A DNA stretch of 64,000 nucleotides from Trileptium ribeirensis (GCA_030248225.1 JASANE010026683.1:1-64000), one strand, 5' to 3'. Shown: positions 1 through 12,302, counted from the first letter of the stretch. Numbers and translations are program-made. Notes: generated by a model not told the origin, from the letters alone.

Positions 1-78
1 GTAGACCGTGACACAGTACCAGCATGGTGGTCTTCGACCAAAGCTGTTTGAGACAAAGGTCCGCCGCTACGAAACGAT
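1..78 (-). CDS. IVNS1ABP: Possible IVNS1ABP-like exon 16, cut by the window edge
   Basis: After an AG at 79-80 (tttggag|ATCG), the phase demanded by exon 15 gives an open frame to the window edge: DRFVAADLCLKQLWSK, then TTMLVLCHGL. The hydrophobic spacing could be the closing strand of blade 6 (F..A.DL....S..M.VL). The polypyrimidine tract is weak and the usual Trp is replaced by Phe. This is therefore a tentative call, resting mainly on phase and on absence of stops over 26 codons. Confidence 0.32.
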
Positions 79-305
79 CTCCAAATAAACGCGCCATAAT
101 CCAACTTCTAAAATAAAAGTTGTAGTAACTACTTTTAGATCTAAATCATTGGAATAAATATACGTTAAATTCCGGTGGGAGACGGAATGGACTCAGTAAA
201 TTTTAACGTATCAAAGAGGCAGTTGATCACGCTTGGAGTTATAATTTAATATTTCAGGTCTATTATTTTCAATGATGTCGCCTAAGTAATCCTTTAACAC
301 CCAAC

Positions 306-471
306 TACAGTACAGTGAAAGCGCTAAAAATAACTATCGCTCGATCAAAAGACTTGGTCGAAATAAATTTGTTCTAGAAATAGAATTTATCGTTACCTTA
401 AATAGTTTGGATTTCTTGAGCTAGCCACTCGCTCGCTCAAATGGCAACGGTCATTCCTGGCGTGTACTGTA
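306..471. mobile_element. Palindromic MITE, family A (ACAGTA...TACTGT)
   Basis: Starts TACAGTACAG and ends GGCGTGTACTGTA. Inside each end come an AATGAC-type word and CGCTCGCTCGA-type words in inverted orientation. About 166 bp with an AT-rich core. One of at least ten related copies in the window. TA flanks suggest a Tc1/mariner-like mobiliser, which is inference. Confidence 0.6.
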
Positions 472-1821
472 GTCTATGCATTATGTACCGTTACAAAAAC
501 TCTGGTGACGCCACAAATCGACCTCAGGCTGTGGTGTACAAGCAGCGTGCGCAAACCACTGAGCTATTGCTTGTTCTTCAAGAAGAACTTGATTCAGCGA
601 ACGAATAACGACGCACGTGCAAACATACGAAAAAGAGATACTCGGCAATATGCGCAGCTGTCATTAACGCAGGTGAGAATTAGTTCATTATGAACCATTT
701 TCGATGACGCCTATCAGTTTGCACTTTTAGTCCGTTAGTTACACACGATACCACAGTCTTCGCTTGTCCAGATCTCTGTTGCGTAAAGTTGACGGTCCGC
801 GATTAATTTAAAATGTTGACTCAACAATGTCATCAAAACACTGATTAGATTTGAGTTACGACGAACTTACTTAAAAATAACTATTTAAAAATTCAAAAAT
901 CACAAATACATTTATATTCAATAGGTTGTTTATACCAATATGAGTACCTACAAGCACAATGTAAATAGCTAAGTAATAATTGGATTCATTTTCACTACTA
1001 CGATCAATTCGATCATCAATTTTGGAACCGGATGGTATTGGTCTTGTCGAAAATCAGTCTAGTTATAGTTGTTGCTACTATAACTGCAGGCTCCTGAGAG
1101 AGGCGTGATAGATTACAGAGGACGTAACACATAATTGTTATTGAAACGCTTTTGTGACCATAACACATTCCACCAAAACTAATAATTATTGTTATCTATC
1201 TATACATCCGCGTGCAAGACACAAAATCCAACATAATGAAAATAAAGCATTTTGCAACGCGCCTTTTTCGCAAAAGCGTGATAAAAGCACTGGGTATGAA
1301 TGTTAATAAAGAAGTGAAATGCTACAAAATGACCAAACAATATTATTTACAGATCAGATTTCGTACTCGCTTTGAAAAATTATATATAATTCGGATGTGC
1401 ATTTTTCGAGCACTTTGGGGCTAACGATCGAAGTGGGGGCACCAAAATTTTCGACAGGGCCAGACCGGGAAGGGAGGGGGTTGGAGAAGCTTGAGCCGTC
1501 AGCAATCATTATCTCAAGTTTTGCCAACGTTGGCGTACTATTTATTCCGACGTCAAACATTCATATTTATTTAACCGCTATAAAAAATTATGGACACCAC
1601 TCAAAGCTATTAAACTCATCAATGGCAATATTCCAAAAAATATTATAATAGAATTTTACTCGCTAACGGTGGCGAGAACAGTTATGTGGTAGCGGTAGTA
1701 ATATTAGTTATAATTACATCAAAATGCGCTCACCAGCCGTACCCCCCTTCGGCGCTATTCTTTTAAAACAATGTATTATCATCTATCACCTACCTAGATA
1801 AATAAAAAACTATCATCTTAC
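472..1821. other. Intron 15 remainder, no gene seen
   Basis: AT-rich intron sequence between exon 15 and the possible exon 16. A purine/GC-richer block at about 1415-1510 has no recognised origin. Short open frames here have no similarity I can name. Confidence 0.6.
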
Positions 1822-2064
1822 CTGGATCTAAATACTCGCTGGATCGCATGAACCTCTGATTCGCATTAAACCCTCCGATAGCAAAAATTCGCGACGCATG
1901 GGCTCCATCGGCGCTAGACGATGATGATGTTACAACCACCCCTCGGACGTTTGAACGAGCCAAGATCATTGGTGGTCCGATACGCCATACTCCGACCGCC
2001 GGATCGTATATTTCAGTCGTTGCAACGGCATGGTCATCACTGCCACCAAAGACATAAATCTTGT
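1822..2064 (-). CDS. IVNS1ABP: IVNS1ABP-like exon 15 (kelch blades 5 and 6)
   Basis: Acceptor tatattttcag|ACAAGA, donor GATCCAG|gtaaga; 2 + 80 codons + 1. The join with exon 14 reads VIN-D-KIYVFGG. Blade 5 is IYVFGGSDDHAVATTEIYDP with VWRIGPPM; blade 6 starts IFAIGGFNANQRFMRSSEYLD. Between the blades there is a Ser-rich insert (VTSSSSSADGAHASR) of about 12 residues that is absent from vertebrate NS1-BP. The open codon at the end shows that at least one more coding exon follows. Confidence 0.93.
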
Positions 2065-3180
2065 CTGAAAATATATTATTCAGAAAAAATAATGCAATGC
2101 TCGCTAGAACAGCTGCAACTAAATCACATCAAACTCGCTCGAAATAAATAGCTATTCAATTTTGGAGCTGATCAGACCTACATCATCGCTATAACTATTG
2201 CACGTGCACTGTGAAATTTTTGATAAAAGTCCAGCACATAAAGCCTAGGACACAAACAATAAATTTACATAAATTTGGCCTAAAACAGTGATCTGATCCC
2301 CATGGTTTGCTCACGAAAAGTTATATAGGGCAATGGCACCGCTTACACGAGTATATCATAAAAGCCATAGGTCTTGTGCAAATTTAATTCACATCCGTTT
2401 ACAAATATAAGCTACTGTGTTTATACATGCTCAAGAGGGGTACGGAGGTTGCCTTCCTGAGGCTCGGACCACCATCCTACCACCTTGCCCGAGATCCGGC
2501 AGAACCTCATGGAAGCCCGGAAATCTTTTTCCCTGGGAGCCCCCCTTCCCGGGAACTCTCGTGTACGTGGACATACTGGTCGATCACATTATAGTGTCAC
2601 TAGCGTTCGACAACGCGGTGCACCAATCCGTAGGGGACAAAATGGGGATGGTTATGCCTACGCTATCCCTACCATAAAAAAGGAAGACATTACATAAAAG
2701 CACGTTGATTTGCCAGTAACAACACCAATATATAATATATAGTGTGAACTGTATTTTTACTACGGTAGGGTTTATGAAAATAATAATTTCATTCTCGATA
2801 TCCTAGTATGTTGGCCTACTTTTGTGCTCTCATAAGGCTGTTCAGTGATAATAACTCAAAAATCAAATTTTATAAATCAATGGGTAAAATTGTTATTTTC
2901 CAGGAAGTCAAGCGTAAAACAAAATGACGAACAATATTATGTATATAGTTGTTTCTCTAGCAAATTGCGAAATGTGATTTATCGCCGTCCACATGACGAT
3001 CGAATTAAATTACGGGCACAATATTCTTCAAGCATCGATGGTTTACAGTCATTCCTACAAAAATGAAATCAAACCTTCGACAAAGGGGGTTTGGTGATTC
3101 TGAAAGCAAAACTCAAGTACAATCACTCTCGAATGCTACGATTATTTAGATAATAGGAAAAATACGCTCAGACACACTAC
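2065..3180. other. Intron 14, no gene seen
   Basis: The 1.1-kb intron between exons 14 and 15. It contains a GC-rich block at about 2430-2690 open in two plus-strand frames, with a composition unlike its surroundings. It is probably an old transposon fragment, but I recognise nothing in it. Confidence 0.5.
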
Positions 3181-3354
3181 CGTTAATCACTGCTGCATCC
3201 GCACCACGACGTCGCTTCAACAAATCGGCAAAACGTGCCCATTTATCGGTTTCAGGATTGTAAATCCAAACCAGTTCTGATGCACTCCAACCTTCGCATC
3301 CGCCAATCACCACGATTTGGCCGCGCCACACAACGCACGCTGCTGCGATGCGAC
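3181..3354 (-). CDS. IVNS1ABP: IVNS1ABP-like exon 14 (kelch blade 4)
   Basis: Acceptor attctag|GTCGCA, donor TTAACG|gtagtg; 2 + 57 codons + 1. It encodes GRIAAACVVWRGQIVVIGG, then CEGWSASELVWIYNPETDKW and a basic KRRRGADAAVIN stretch. NS1-BP blade 4 has [22 protein letters not shown] followed by RRGAGVAVLN, so this blade is the strongest evidence for the orthology call. Reading past the donor gives only a short unrelated tail. Confidence 0.95.
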
Positions 3355-4121
3355 CTAGAATTACAAACATACAGTGATAGACGTTCGATCATCTCAAAAT
3401 CGGACCAAGTACAACGTATTTAGGCCAGACACCGAAAAGCAGAACAAATTTGTATAGAGCAAAACTGTGTAAATATTGCCACACTATAATTATAATTGTA
3501 AACTGTTTGTTACATAAAAATTTAAACGTAATCTTAAAAATTTAGCAAAATATTCGTTCACCGCAATGGAGCTTAATTTTTGTGATCATGCTGACTAAAG
3601 AACAAAATGAAACGCTTGTCCAATAGTAATGAATGATATATGAAGACATAATGAAAATATGAAAATTCGTAAAAAGATTTCCTACTAATAGTGTCAAAAG
3701 CAGAACGATTCGGTTACACAGCGGTTCGCTTTTGCCATATGCAGCTCCCAAATACCCGAACTAAAATCGAAGACGCCCATTTGCCATGAAATATATTTAA
3801 ATGACAATAAATTATTATGAAACGCGAAATCTCCGAGACTCCAGATGGGAGGGATGGAGGTTCGACCCCAATTGGATAAATCCACACCTTCACTGATCAA
3901 GGTTCATAACTACTTTTTGATCAACGAGGAAAAGGGCAGTGCGGAAAAACGAAAATAGTAACAGTTTCGATTTCAAAAAATCGCCATAATTATAAGAAGT
4001 GTCGGCAGCCCAACGTCTGTTTACAATAAATTAAGATTGTTTGAGCAATGGTGTATATATATGTACTTTTTGGAATAATACTGAGCTTTAATGCATTCAA
4101 AGTCTCAAGTAAACCAACTGA

Positions 4122-4171
4122 TCGTACTCGCTCGCTCGAAAAATGACAGTGCTGTCTGCCGAGTATTGTAG
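4122..4171. mobile_element. MITE family A fragment
   Basis: CGCTCGCTCGAAAAATGACA followed by GTGCTGTCTGCCGAGTATTGTA: the right-end signature of family A (CGCTCG words, AATGAC word, terminal TACTGTA-like end). The left end is not recognisable. Confidence 0.45.
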
Positions 4172-4315
4172 CTCATGTATTGTTGACATTTTGATTTTAA
4201 AATATCACTCCCGAGTAATATGTATTAGGTGTATTTCGTTTTACATGGGTTATCTAAACTAAAATCTATTAATAATAGACAATTGAATAAAACAATCGAC
4301 ATTGATCGACTTTAC

Positions 4316-4438
4316 CACGAGGCATCGGCGCCACTTTGGTCCATTCGTTGGTGTCCGTGCTGTATTTGAAGCATTCGCGAAGAATATTTTTCCGCATGCC
4401 GCCAATGGAATAAACTTGGTCGTTGAGTGTACAGCATA
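4316..4438 (-). CDS. IVNS1ABP: IVNS1ABP-like exon 13 (kelch blade 3)
   Basis: Acceptor tttttag|TATGCT, donor CCTCGTG|gtaaag; 2 + 40 codons + 1. It encodes CCTLNDQVYSIGGMRKNILR, then ECFKYSTDTNEWTKVAPMPR. GG, Tyr and Trp are in place and it ends in the typical APMP turn. It is separated from blade 2 by a 7.9-kb intron holding several transposons and minisatellites. Confidence 0.94.
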
Positions 4439-4489
4439 CTAAAAAACCCATTTATTTTTCGCAATGTTAAAATGCTTCATGCAAGCGAT

Positions 4490-4764
4490 GTTGATCCGTC
4501 AATATTTGACAAACAAGGTGGAGGTTCCCAGCTGGCCTGTCTGCTGGTCGGTCAATTGACATACATGACGGAAGCTCCCAGCTGGGTTGACCGTTGGTCC
4601 GTCAATTGACATACATGACGGAAGTTCCCCGCTAGGATAACCGTTGGTCCGTCAATAGACATACATGACGGAAGTTCCCAGCTGGGCTGACAGTTGGTCC
4701 GTCAATTTACAGACATGACGGAGGTGCCCAGCTGGGCTGACTGTTGGTCCGTCAATATTTGACA
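4490..4764. repeat. 50-bp minisatellite, about 5 copies
   Basis: The word ATACATGACG recurs at 4561, 4611, 4661 and, with one change, at 4711, so the period is exactly 50 bp. Each unit contains CCCAGCTGGG (palindromic) and TTGGTCCGTCAATTGACATA. Both edges carry GTCAATATTTGACA-type palindromes. It lies 50 bp upstream, in gene direction, of exon 13. Confidence 0.92.
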
Positions 4765-5499
4765 CACACTGCGAAGGAGCTTAGCTGCAACCCAATTTCG
4801 TAACTGACCGAGAAATTAACGAAACTGCGCAGTGCGCTGTGCTTACCAATAGTATATAGCGGTCGTTACAGCCATAGCGAAAATCTTAGACCAGAAACGA
4901 ATAACTCTACCGTTTATGTGATTATGATAATATTGTGCAGCAATTTTTGACACATGGCTAAAACGATCAAAAACTGTCAATCCCAATTATTAAACGAGCA
5001 TAAAATCGAACGCAGACAAAATCTCGATGATTGATAGAAAACGATCAGTTATCGTTTTAACGAAGGCTAACAAAATCGAACGAAAGTTCTTTTTATTTTC
5101 AAAAACTTAATTCTGATCGTGATTGTTAATACATTTCCTTATAATTATAGCCACAGCGTTATCTATCTTTATATAACTGTAACAGGTCCATGCTGGATCG
5201 TTACGAGATAGATTAATGCTGGCCACACCCTAATAAACACATTTACGAATTTTGGTTACTGATATTTCCTGAAATTGGATTCCCAAAGACGATGGTTCTA
5301 AAAGAATACGAAGCCATTTTTTCCCCACAGCAGTATATAATCGGAACAGATTTGCAATCGATGATCTTTTATACCGACTAAATCATGTGTCAATTTCCCC
5401 GTCTTGAACAGACCGCCCGAGGCCCTGTTGTTGCCTTACTTATAGGCATGATACGTATCACGAATCATAAGTCGCTATGCCCGATAACCTCGCTATATA

Positions 5500-6070
5500 A
5501 CTATGTACTTACAGCATTTTGGTCTGCACCGCCGACGTTCTCATGAGTAAAGCGCATGGATATCACTATTATTATTTTAGGAACGGATGGTTGCCGTATT
5601 TTTGTTGTTCACCGTATTGTACCATTTGTTCTTGCCATAAAGCCACCCATTATATATCTATACATTTGTATCATGTTACTATGACCGTATTGTTGCCGTA
5701 TACTTGATTGTAATAACCTTGTTCTCGCGTATAATTGGTACCTTGATTATAGTAACTCTTTGTACTCGATTCATATCCATGCCGTTTTTCGTATATATAA
5801 TTGATGATATAATTTCAATGACCCATTACGCTTGAGTCGTACCGTTGTTACCATATAAGTAATTGTATTGTCAGGATCGTAGTAATATATTGTCGTACCT
5901 TCGTTGATTGTCGTAGCCTTAAAGGCACATAACTGTATACCATTTCTTTGTACTTTTGATGCCGCTCTTATGATCGTTGATATAATTTCTGGTACCCTTA
6001 GTATATACGTAATTGTCTATATAGTCATGCGCAACCGTTCACGATTAGGTCGCTTTTGGAGTGAAATTGT
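5500..6070 (-). pseudogene. Decayed Tyr/Gln/Asn/Gly-rich coding-like stretch
   Basis: On the minus strand this region keeps fragments of one peptide style across shifting frames: YYNQGTNYTREQ, GYYNQVYGNN, QYGEQQKYGN, GYDNQ. Two neighbouring copies are 36 bp (12 codons) apart. Stops and frameshifts interrupt it throughout. I read it as the remnant of a repetitive low-complexity protein gene or of a transposon ORF. AT-rich drift of a simple repeat is the alternative. Similar pieces occur at about 9450-9570. Confidence 0.35.
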
Positions 6071-8276
6071 TGATTTTGCGCATATCAATATGTACTTATT
6101 GTAGGTACGCTAGAGAGGGGTTTGGTAAGACTGCCATTCCCGACCCACGAATAAGTAGAACAGTACGACTTCCGAACCTCCCCGATAATTAAAGGAAATT
6201 AACGTGACCCGCGCGATAGGACTACGAAATTTAGCTCGATTTTGGTAGAAAAGATTGGCCGTGACGGAAACCCGTCATGAACGTACCCTGACCAGAAGAA
6301 AATGGCTGTTCGCCCTGGCGAACAGCAGATAAGTAAAATTGCTGAAAATATATATATATATAAGTACAACATACTAAATATTATTTTCCCCAGTGTGCAA
6401 TATTATATTGACACTGAGAATTTATCAAAACAAAATAAGTTTTAAAATGTACTCGGAATTGAGCGTTCTGCGGCTCTGGCTTGTAGCTCCGGAACCGTTG
6501 AGAAATCGTAAATTAAGAGCTTAATATTTTTGATACAGAATTCTTCGGTCTTTACAACGATACCGGTCCCATGGAAACCGGTCAGGATCCATAGACTTAT
6601 TAGGAAATAAATATATATGTATCCCTGAAAATCACATTTAACTAGATATTTCGTCGAATAATGGACACACAAATATATAAAAAACATCTTTGAAACCCGA
6701 GGTTTTTGTTTGGGCCCGGAACGGACCTGCTGTGCCCACCTTTGTGTGCAGCTTCCCTTGATACTTGCGGAAATTACTCCCTGATAGGCGTGTAACCATC
6801 ATTGGATTCCTCTAATTAAATCCGGCACAAAAATATGCCCCTCTCACAAAAAAGGCAACCGAACCCATCGGGAGCGCACAAAACTCTTTAATTATCCATT
6901 GGAATTTAAGATGGCCTCGCCCGAGAGCCCACGTCCCCTTTTTTCGAGTGAAAATCGACCTGTTACATATCAAACTGTTCGGTGGGAAGAATCAAGCCTG
7001 AATATGAGGATCGTTTGGCACTCTGAAACCATTTGAGGGAATAAAAGCCCCTTTTACGTCCTTTACCCCTTGCCTGTTTACTTAGCAGCGTCTTGTTTCT
7101 ACGGACGCTGGTGCCAAATATATAAACATATATGTTTATATGGAATAAATACAAACGGTTTGATATTAGCTTCACACACGAATAAGTTTTATATTAAATT
7201 TATTAGTTTGGATGCGGATACCTGGTGTATGTATCTATAATTTGCCATAAACGCCGTGTTAAGTCTCTCTATATTTGTTAAGACAGCAGGGTTAAATTTA
7301 ACATTCAATCACACATTTATATCAACTTTATATAAAGTTCGGATTTTAATATTATAAGTTTCGAGAAACTTCTTATCAGTAAGTAAATAAAGTTTATATA
7401 AAATTAATTAATTAATAAGTTTATACAACGACCATGTCAATACAGTAAATCTAAGGGAAGAGACAACGCCTAAAATCCGTCCGTAGTTGTAAGAATAAGG
7501 ATAAATAGGAAACTCTGCTGGAATGGAACGAAGAGAATAACAGGTAAATCGACGACCGCCCAGCGAACTTGCTTTAAGACCCCGAGTATCTGAACCACTA
7601 CTTATCAGTTGAGTGTTTAGGATTTCTTTTCTTTACGACTCAAGGTTTTGCTGTCGTTTTTCGTAAGAATTCGGAGTATCGTTCCGCCAAGTTGAGTGGG
7701 GAACGATTTTTCTGACTGAACCTCGATTTAGATTCAAAAATGGAAGTTTAACACTTCTCCCTGGACCCGGCTCGATCCAGCGCCTTATCAAAATGTGTAA
7801 ATTTAGACAAAATTTAGCCGGTAAAGTAAAATATTATTTTCCCTATGTTTGATATTGACAATGTAGCGTACATATTAGCTAGTTTTTTAGTAGGAATTGC
7901 GTTAGGAAAGTCTGAAAAGTTCTGCTTCTTTTTCTACCGGGACCTATAAGCTGTCGAAGAGATAATTCTTCTCGTCCACTGTCAACCTATGCTGGTTCAC
8001 GAGTGTAGACGTTAAGACGACAATTTACGAAATATTTTTAAGGTCACAAACGAGTAAGGACTTGACTTCAAAGGTGCGCCTTAATTATCATTTTAAGACT
8101 AATATCTTGGAAATGTGGAGTATACATATTATTTACTTATACGCCGTTCATGGAAAACACTTAATCCCGCGTTCATAGTTGTTCATACGTATGCGTGAGA
8201 AGAAAACGATGCCAAAAAGAAAACCAAATTTAGGAGTCGTACTCCTTAGCCTTTGATCATATATCTGTATATATAT
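6071..8276. other. Part of intron 12, no gene seen
   Basis: AT-rich intron DNA with short TA runs (6340-6365) and scattered GC-richer pieces (6700-6760, 7550-7700). I find no splice-compatible coding exon and no clear repeat unit here. Confidence 0.5.
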
Positions 8277-9430
8277 CAGGGAGTAACCGGAATTCCGGTT
8301 CCGGCGAAAATCGTGTTCCGGTTGCGGTTCCGGCAAAGGGCAAAAACCATACCGGAACCGGAATTCCGATTTAAAAATTTTGTTTGAAATTTTCCACGTT
8401 TTTTGCTTTATCCTGTAATCCAAACATATATAATATATATTATACAATGATCAAGGTCCAATACAACCACGCAAAAGAAAAGATTAACTAACCAATTTGC
8501 CGTGTGAAACGTTAGTAGGGCACATAATTTGAGCAGGAATTTTTCATAATAACCTGCAGGAGTTTGTTAAATCAAAGCCAGGTCTATGCTTGTAGCAGCT
8601 ATTTTACACATCCAGAAGTCTGTGGGATACGTTTGAATTAAACCGGTCCAACTCGGTAACAGAGTATGGCTTACGCAGAAGTACTTAGGGTATGCTTGGC
8701 TAACATAAATTGCGTCAAGCACCCGCCAGTGCGCTTGTAAACTTGATAAATCAGTCTAAATTGAAATAAACTAACGTTACCTGCAACGCAGCTAGAAACT
8801 GCTTTCTTGGCAATGAACTGTATTTATTGAAACTGTGCCAGCAGCATCACAGTGTGTCTCATTTATAGCATTCGGATTAGAAAGCTTTCATCATTATGAT
8901 CTAACTGACGGGCAGTTTGTCCAACGCTAGCCTAAACAGTGTCTCTGAGCACTGATCAGAAAATTACCTTCTATCTATTATTTTCTTTTAGAATCATATA
9001 AACCAATAATTTTAAGTTTCCTACAGAAGAACATGCAACAAACGTATGTGTAGTAAAGGGAGGCGACTGGAGACAGAGCGAAAGTGTGTATTTTACCCTC
9101 CAAGCTTTGTAAGCACAGTCGATTTGACGCAGTATACGCAATGGTGTATAGTGGAAGACATTTTTTGCTCTGAATGTCCAAAAACCGACATATTTGATCG
9201 ATAAATAAACATTATTAGCTTCCTCAGTCTCTTTAAAGTTTCAGAAAGGCAATAATACCATCGCAATACATTAAGTTTAATGTAAAAGTTATTTTTAATG
9301 CATTTTGAATCCACTATACCTTCATTTCTTCCATCATCTGTTTTACTATATATAAATTTCGAAGACCATGTTCCGGTTCCGGTTTAAATGGACGGTTCCG
9401 GTTGCTGGTTCCGGTTCCGGTTATTCCCTG
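8277..9430. mobile_element. hAT-type MITE with CCGGTT-rich ends
   Basis: Left end CAGGGAGTAACCGGAA, right end the inverted GGTTATTCCCTG; 1154 bp. Both flanks carry ATATATAT, consistent with an 8-bp duplication, although in a TA-rich site this is weak evidence by itself. Just inside both ends lie degenerate CCGGTT/CCGGAA arrays in inverted orientation (8286-8370 and 9370-9420). No transposase is seen inside, so it is non-autonomous. Confidence 0.78.
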
Positions 9431-9439
9431 ATATATATG

Positions 9440-10080
9440 TACATTCTTGAATACGTACTAATATAAATCGTCAATTGTATCCTTGATGATTTACCATAAC
9501 CTGTTGTATCATATACCTTGTTCGTTGTTTTACAGTACCAATTCGTATGGTGTATTGTAGATTATTATACGCCGTCGATTAGGACGAGCAAAGAATCGGA
9601 CCCGTAAACCCACATGTACGTTTAGTCCCGCACCCGACTTTATCGTCGTTTTGCGCCTACGTCTAGGGATTTGTAGGACCCTAGCGGGGGCCACTGGTTA
9701 AATAAATTAACCGTTCAAGAAAGTGGAGAACAAATAGGAAAATCGCAATACTTCAGGTAGAGCGATGATAGGAACAGTGGTATAGTCTCTTTGCCATGTG
9801 AGCAGCTGACGGAGCCAACCTCCCTAGGGACCTCAAAGGTAGTATCGCTTAGGCTACGTGCGCAACCCGTCCGGCAGGATCAGAACACATCACGTGAAGC
9901 GCTCCTGCGGCCTGCTAAGCTCCGCACCTTCCTGGGACTGACCCGGAAAAAGGAACCCATAAAGTACGCCCTTGAGGTTACGATAGCCCCGGCCGTATGG
10001 GCATTGCGTTTTGGAAGTGTGCAATGCAGCAGCGTCACATCGATTACATAATATATATAGCATTAAACCAGTTTATTTAA
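9440..10080. other. Intron 12 segment with a GC-rich block
   Basis: After the hAT MITE come more decayed Gln/Tyr-like sequence (9450-9570) and a GC-richer block (9590-10050) open for 86 codons on the plus strand. The protein is not recognised, and the block may be a retrotransposon 3' piece. Confidence 0.4.
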
Positions 10081-10970
10081 AGACAATGCCAAATCTTTAT
10101 TTTGAATCGTCAATTATTGAAAACTTTTAGTCATTCCACTAAACAATAATAATTGTAGTGGACCAAGGAAAAAGAAGTCTTTTCGGTTATACCCTCCAAA
10201 ACCTAAATTTGTTACTATCGGGAACCAAAAAATTGACAAACATTTTGCCCAGAAATAAAAAAAACTAAATATTTTCCGATCCAGTTCGTAGGGTGAGTCC
10301 AATGGTACCAAAATTATAGCTGTATCTTCAAAACTGACCAATTTTGACCAGGGTGGATGTATAACCAAAAAGACCCAAAAACAGTTTACCGCAGCAACAA
10401 GTGTGATTTCAAAAATATGTTTTATTGGTATCTGTATCTGGCCGGTGGTATCGCCCACTCGAGGCGACGATTTGGATTTAGAAGCATATTTTACTGGGTT
10501 CTCCAATTTAAGGAGGCTGGCATATTTCAGTTCCCCCTGGTTCAAAACAGGCGTCCCCGGTTCATGCGCCATGACAAAATTTAGGGCTCCTTGCCTCTTG
10601 GCAATGTTTTTGTTTCCAATCGGTCCAAAATACATAAAATTTGACCAAAATTTGTACTAAATCTGCGTTTTGAAGCCAAAAATTTCGCGAATTTTGACAA
10701 AATTTGCTTCAAAATAGCTTTTTCTCCCCATCAAAAGCGTTTTGACAGTGTTTCCGACACTATTTTTAACTGTTTTCTCTTGGCAAAATCGGGTGCCCCC
10801 CGATTCGGAACCAGGCCCCCTTTTTCATGCCCCCTGTCAAAATTTTCAGGGAATGGAGAACCCAGATTTTATGCACTAAAATTAAAAACATACAAAATGT
10901 CGAAGATCCAATTTGTAGTGTCTCGCAAGTGAGAGTGAAACAGAGGCAGCACGGTTTCACTTTTATCATT
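10081..10970. repeat. Dispersed repeat, copy 1
   Basis: A repeat rich in CAAAATTTT and CCCC words. Its right part (10700-10860: TAGCTTTTTCTCC, AAAAGCGTTTTGACAG, AAAATTTTCAGGGAATGGAG) recurs in diverged form at 29555-29705 and partly at 35820-35895. A 173-codon open frame on the minus strand (10114-10635) falls inside it and has no recognisable similarity. Confidence 0.55.
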
Positions 10971-11035
10971 TTGTTTAATCACCTGTAACAGGCTGTGTTT
11001 GAGGGACACCAAGTAGTTATGCTAGGTCAATAAGT

Positions 11036-11330
11036 CTCTAGATAACCAAACCATCGTGTTCAGCCCACCGGAAAACCTATATAGGCAATTCTTGTGCACG
11101 TAATCCAATAACGGAACACACGCTTTATTCGGGAAATCGGGGGTTCGTTAACCTTAAATCAATTGAAAACACATGAAAAGGTATGTCATAATATGCACGC
11201 TCGACCCTAGATAACCAAATCATTGTATTCAGCCTTCAGAAATACCTACATACAAGACAATTCTTGATGCCTTGCATGCAATACATAATCAGACAAATGG
11301 AAACGCACTACATTTTGGAAGTTCGTCGAC
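11036..11330. repeat. Direct duplication of about 170 bp
   Basis: CTAGATAACCAAACCATCG at 11038 recurs as CTAGATAACCAAATCATTG about 171 bp further on. Each is followed by a similar GTTCAGCC.. and GACAATTCTTG/GGCAATTCTTG stretch. Two diverged tandem copies. Confidence 0.55.
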
Positions 11331-11808
11331 CCTTTGCGAGAAATAGCGATGTTTCAAAGTTCGTCGTGTTATTGCTTGTTTTTACCTTACAATGTATGCC
11401 TGTTAGGTTATCTAGCACGAGGCTTGCTATCTAGAGTCCAACTTCACTATATTCCACCCTTTCATGGAGTTTCAAGGGTTTTACGGTCGATAAAAAGTCG
11501 TGGTCGGCAAAGTTGCAGATCTCGTATGGACAGATTTGGCAAAGAACCCTTAAAACCTATTTTTGCCATTTTGACTCAGAAGATGGGATCTGAGCTATTC
11601 GCGTTCAATTAAAGGGCATATCTTTATCACTTTTGGTTTTGATCAAAAAATTGTGAAATCCGTCCTTCCGAAAATGAGTTATGAATGAGAGAGACACGTA
11701 GAAAAATCAATATAAGACGAATTCCCGATGAAAAACCGGCAACTTTACTCGAGTTGAAACAAATACAACTTCGGAGACAGCCTCGTTCTCCTGCGAGCAT
11801 CCTCGAGT

Positions 11809-12302
11809 CAGGGTTTTTTGTTTTTTTGCACAGCCCATTGGCTAAAACCACCATATTTTTTTAGCCAATCCAAAAATCTTTTAGCCAAATTGCCAGAACT
11901 TGCGTGTAACATGTCAGGGCAATTTGCACTGGAAAAATTTAAGAATGGTTGTAGTGCTATGGTGCCAAGTGCCAGAAACAGGTATATACACTATATACAT
12001 GTATAATCAGTGGGTCATTTTCGTTTTTTCACGTTCTTTAAACAGAAACTCAGTATACTTAATATTACGCTAGCATACAAGTGAGATAATTTCATGTTTT
12101 ATTTGCATCATGCAAATTTTTGAAAATTAGTTGGTGTATGTTAACAACTTTGTTTATAAAATTGTTTATCAAATTTTTCTAAGTTTTGATAAAAAATGAG
12201 ACTCGTTGCGCAAAAAATTTTAGCCAATTTGGCTAAAGGGCCTAAATTTTTTAGCCAATAAACAAATTTTTAGCCATGGCTAAAGAATTGGCTAAAACAC
12301 TG
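11809..12302. mobile_element. hAT-type MITE with GGCTAAAA/TTTTAGCC arrays
   Basis: Begins CAGGGTTTTTTG and ends GGCTAAAACACTG. Both ends are studded with TTGGCTAAA and its complement TTTAGCCAA (11836-11890 and 12225-12300). CTCGAG is present directly outside both ends but offset by one base, so the 8-bp duplication is imperfect. No ORF of note. Confidence 0.6.

Noticed and set aside
4490..4764. CRISPR array
   Set aside because: The whole 50-bp unit repeats without unique spacers, and the genome is eukaryotic.
8269..8276. Treating ATATATAT flanks as proof of a hAT target duplication
   Set aside because: TA-rich flanks match by chance easily. The element call rests on the inverted CAGGGA..TAACCGG ends instead.
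10114..10635. 173-codon minus-strand gene
   Set aside because: It lies inside a dispersed repeat, has no recognisable motif, and other copies do not keep it open.
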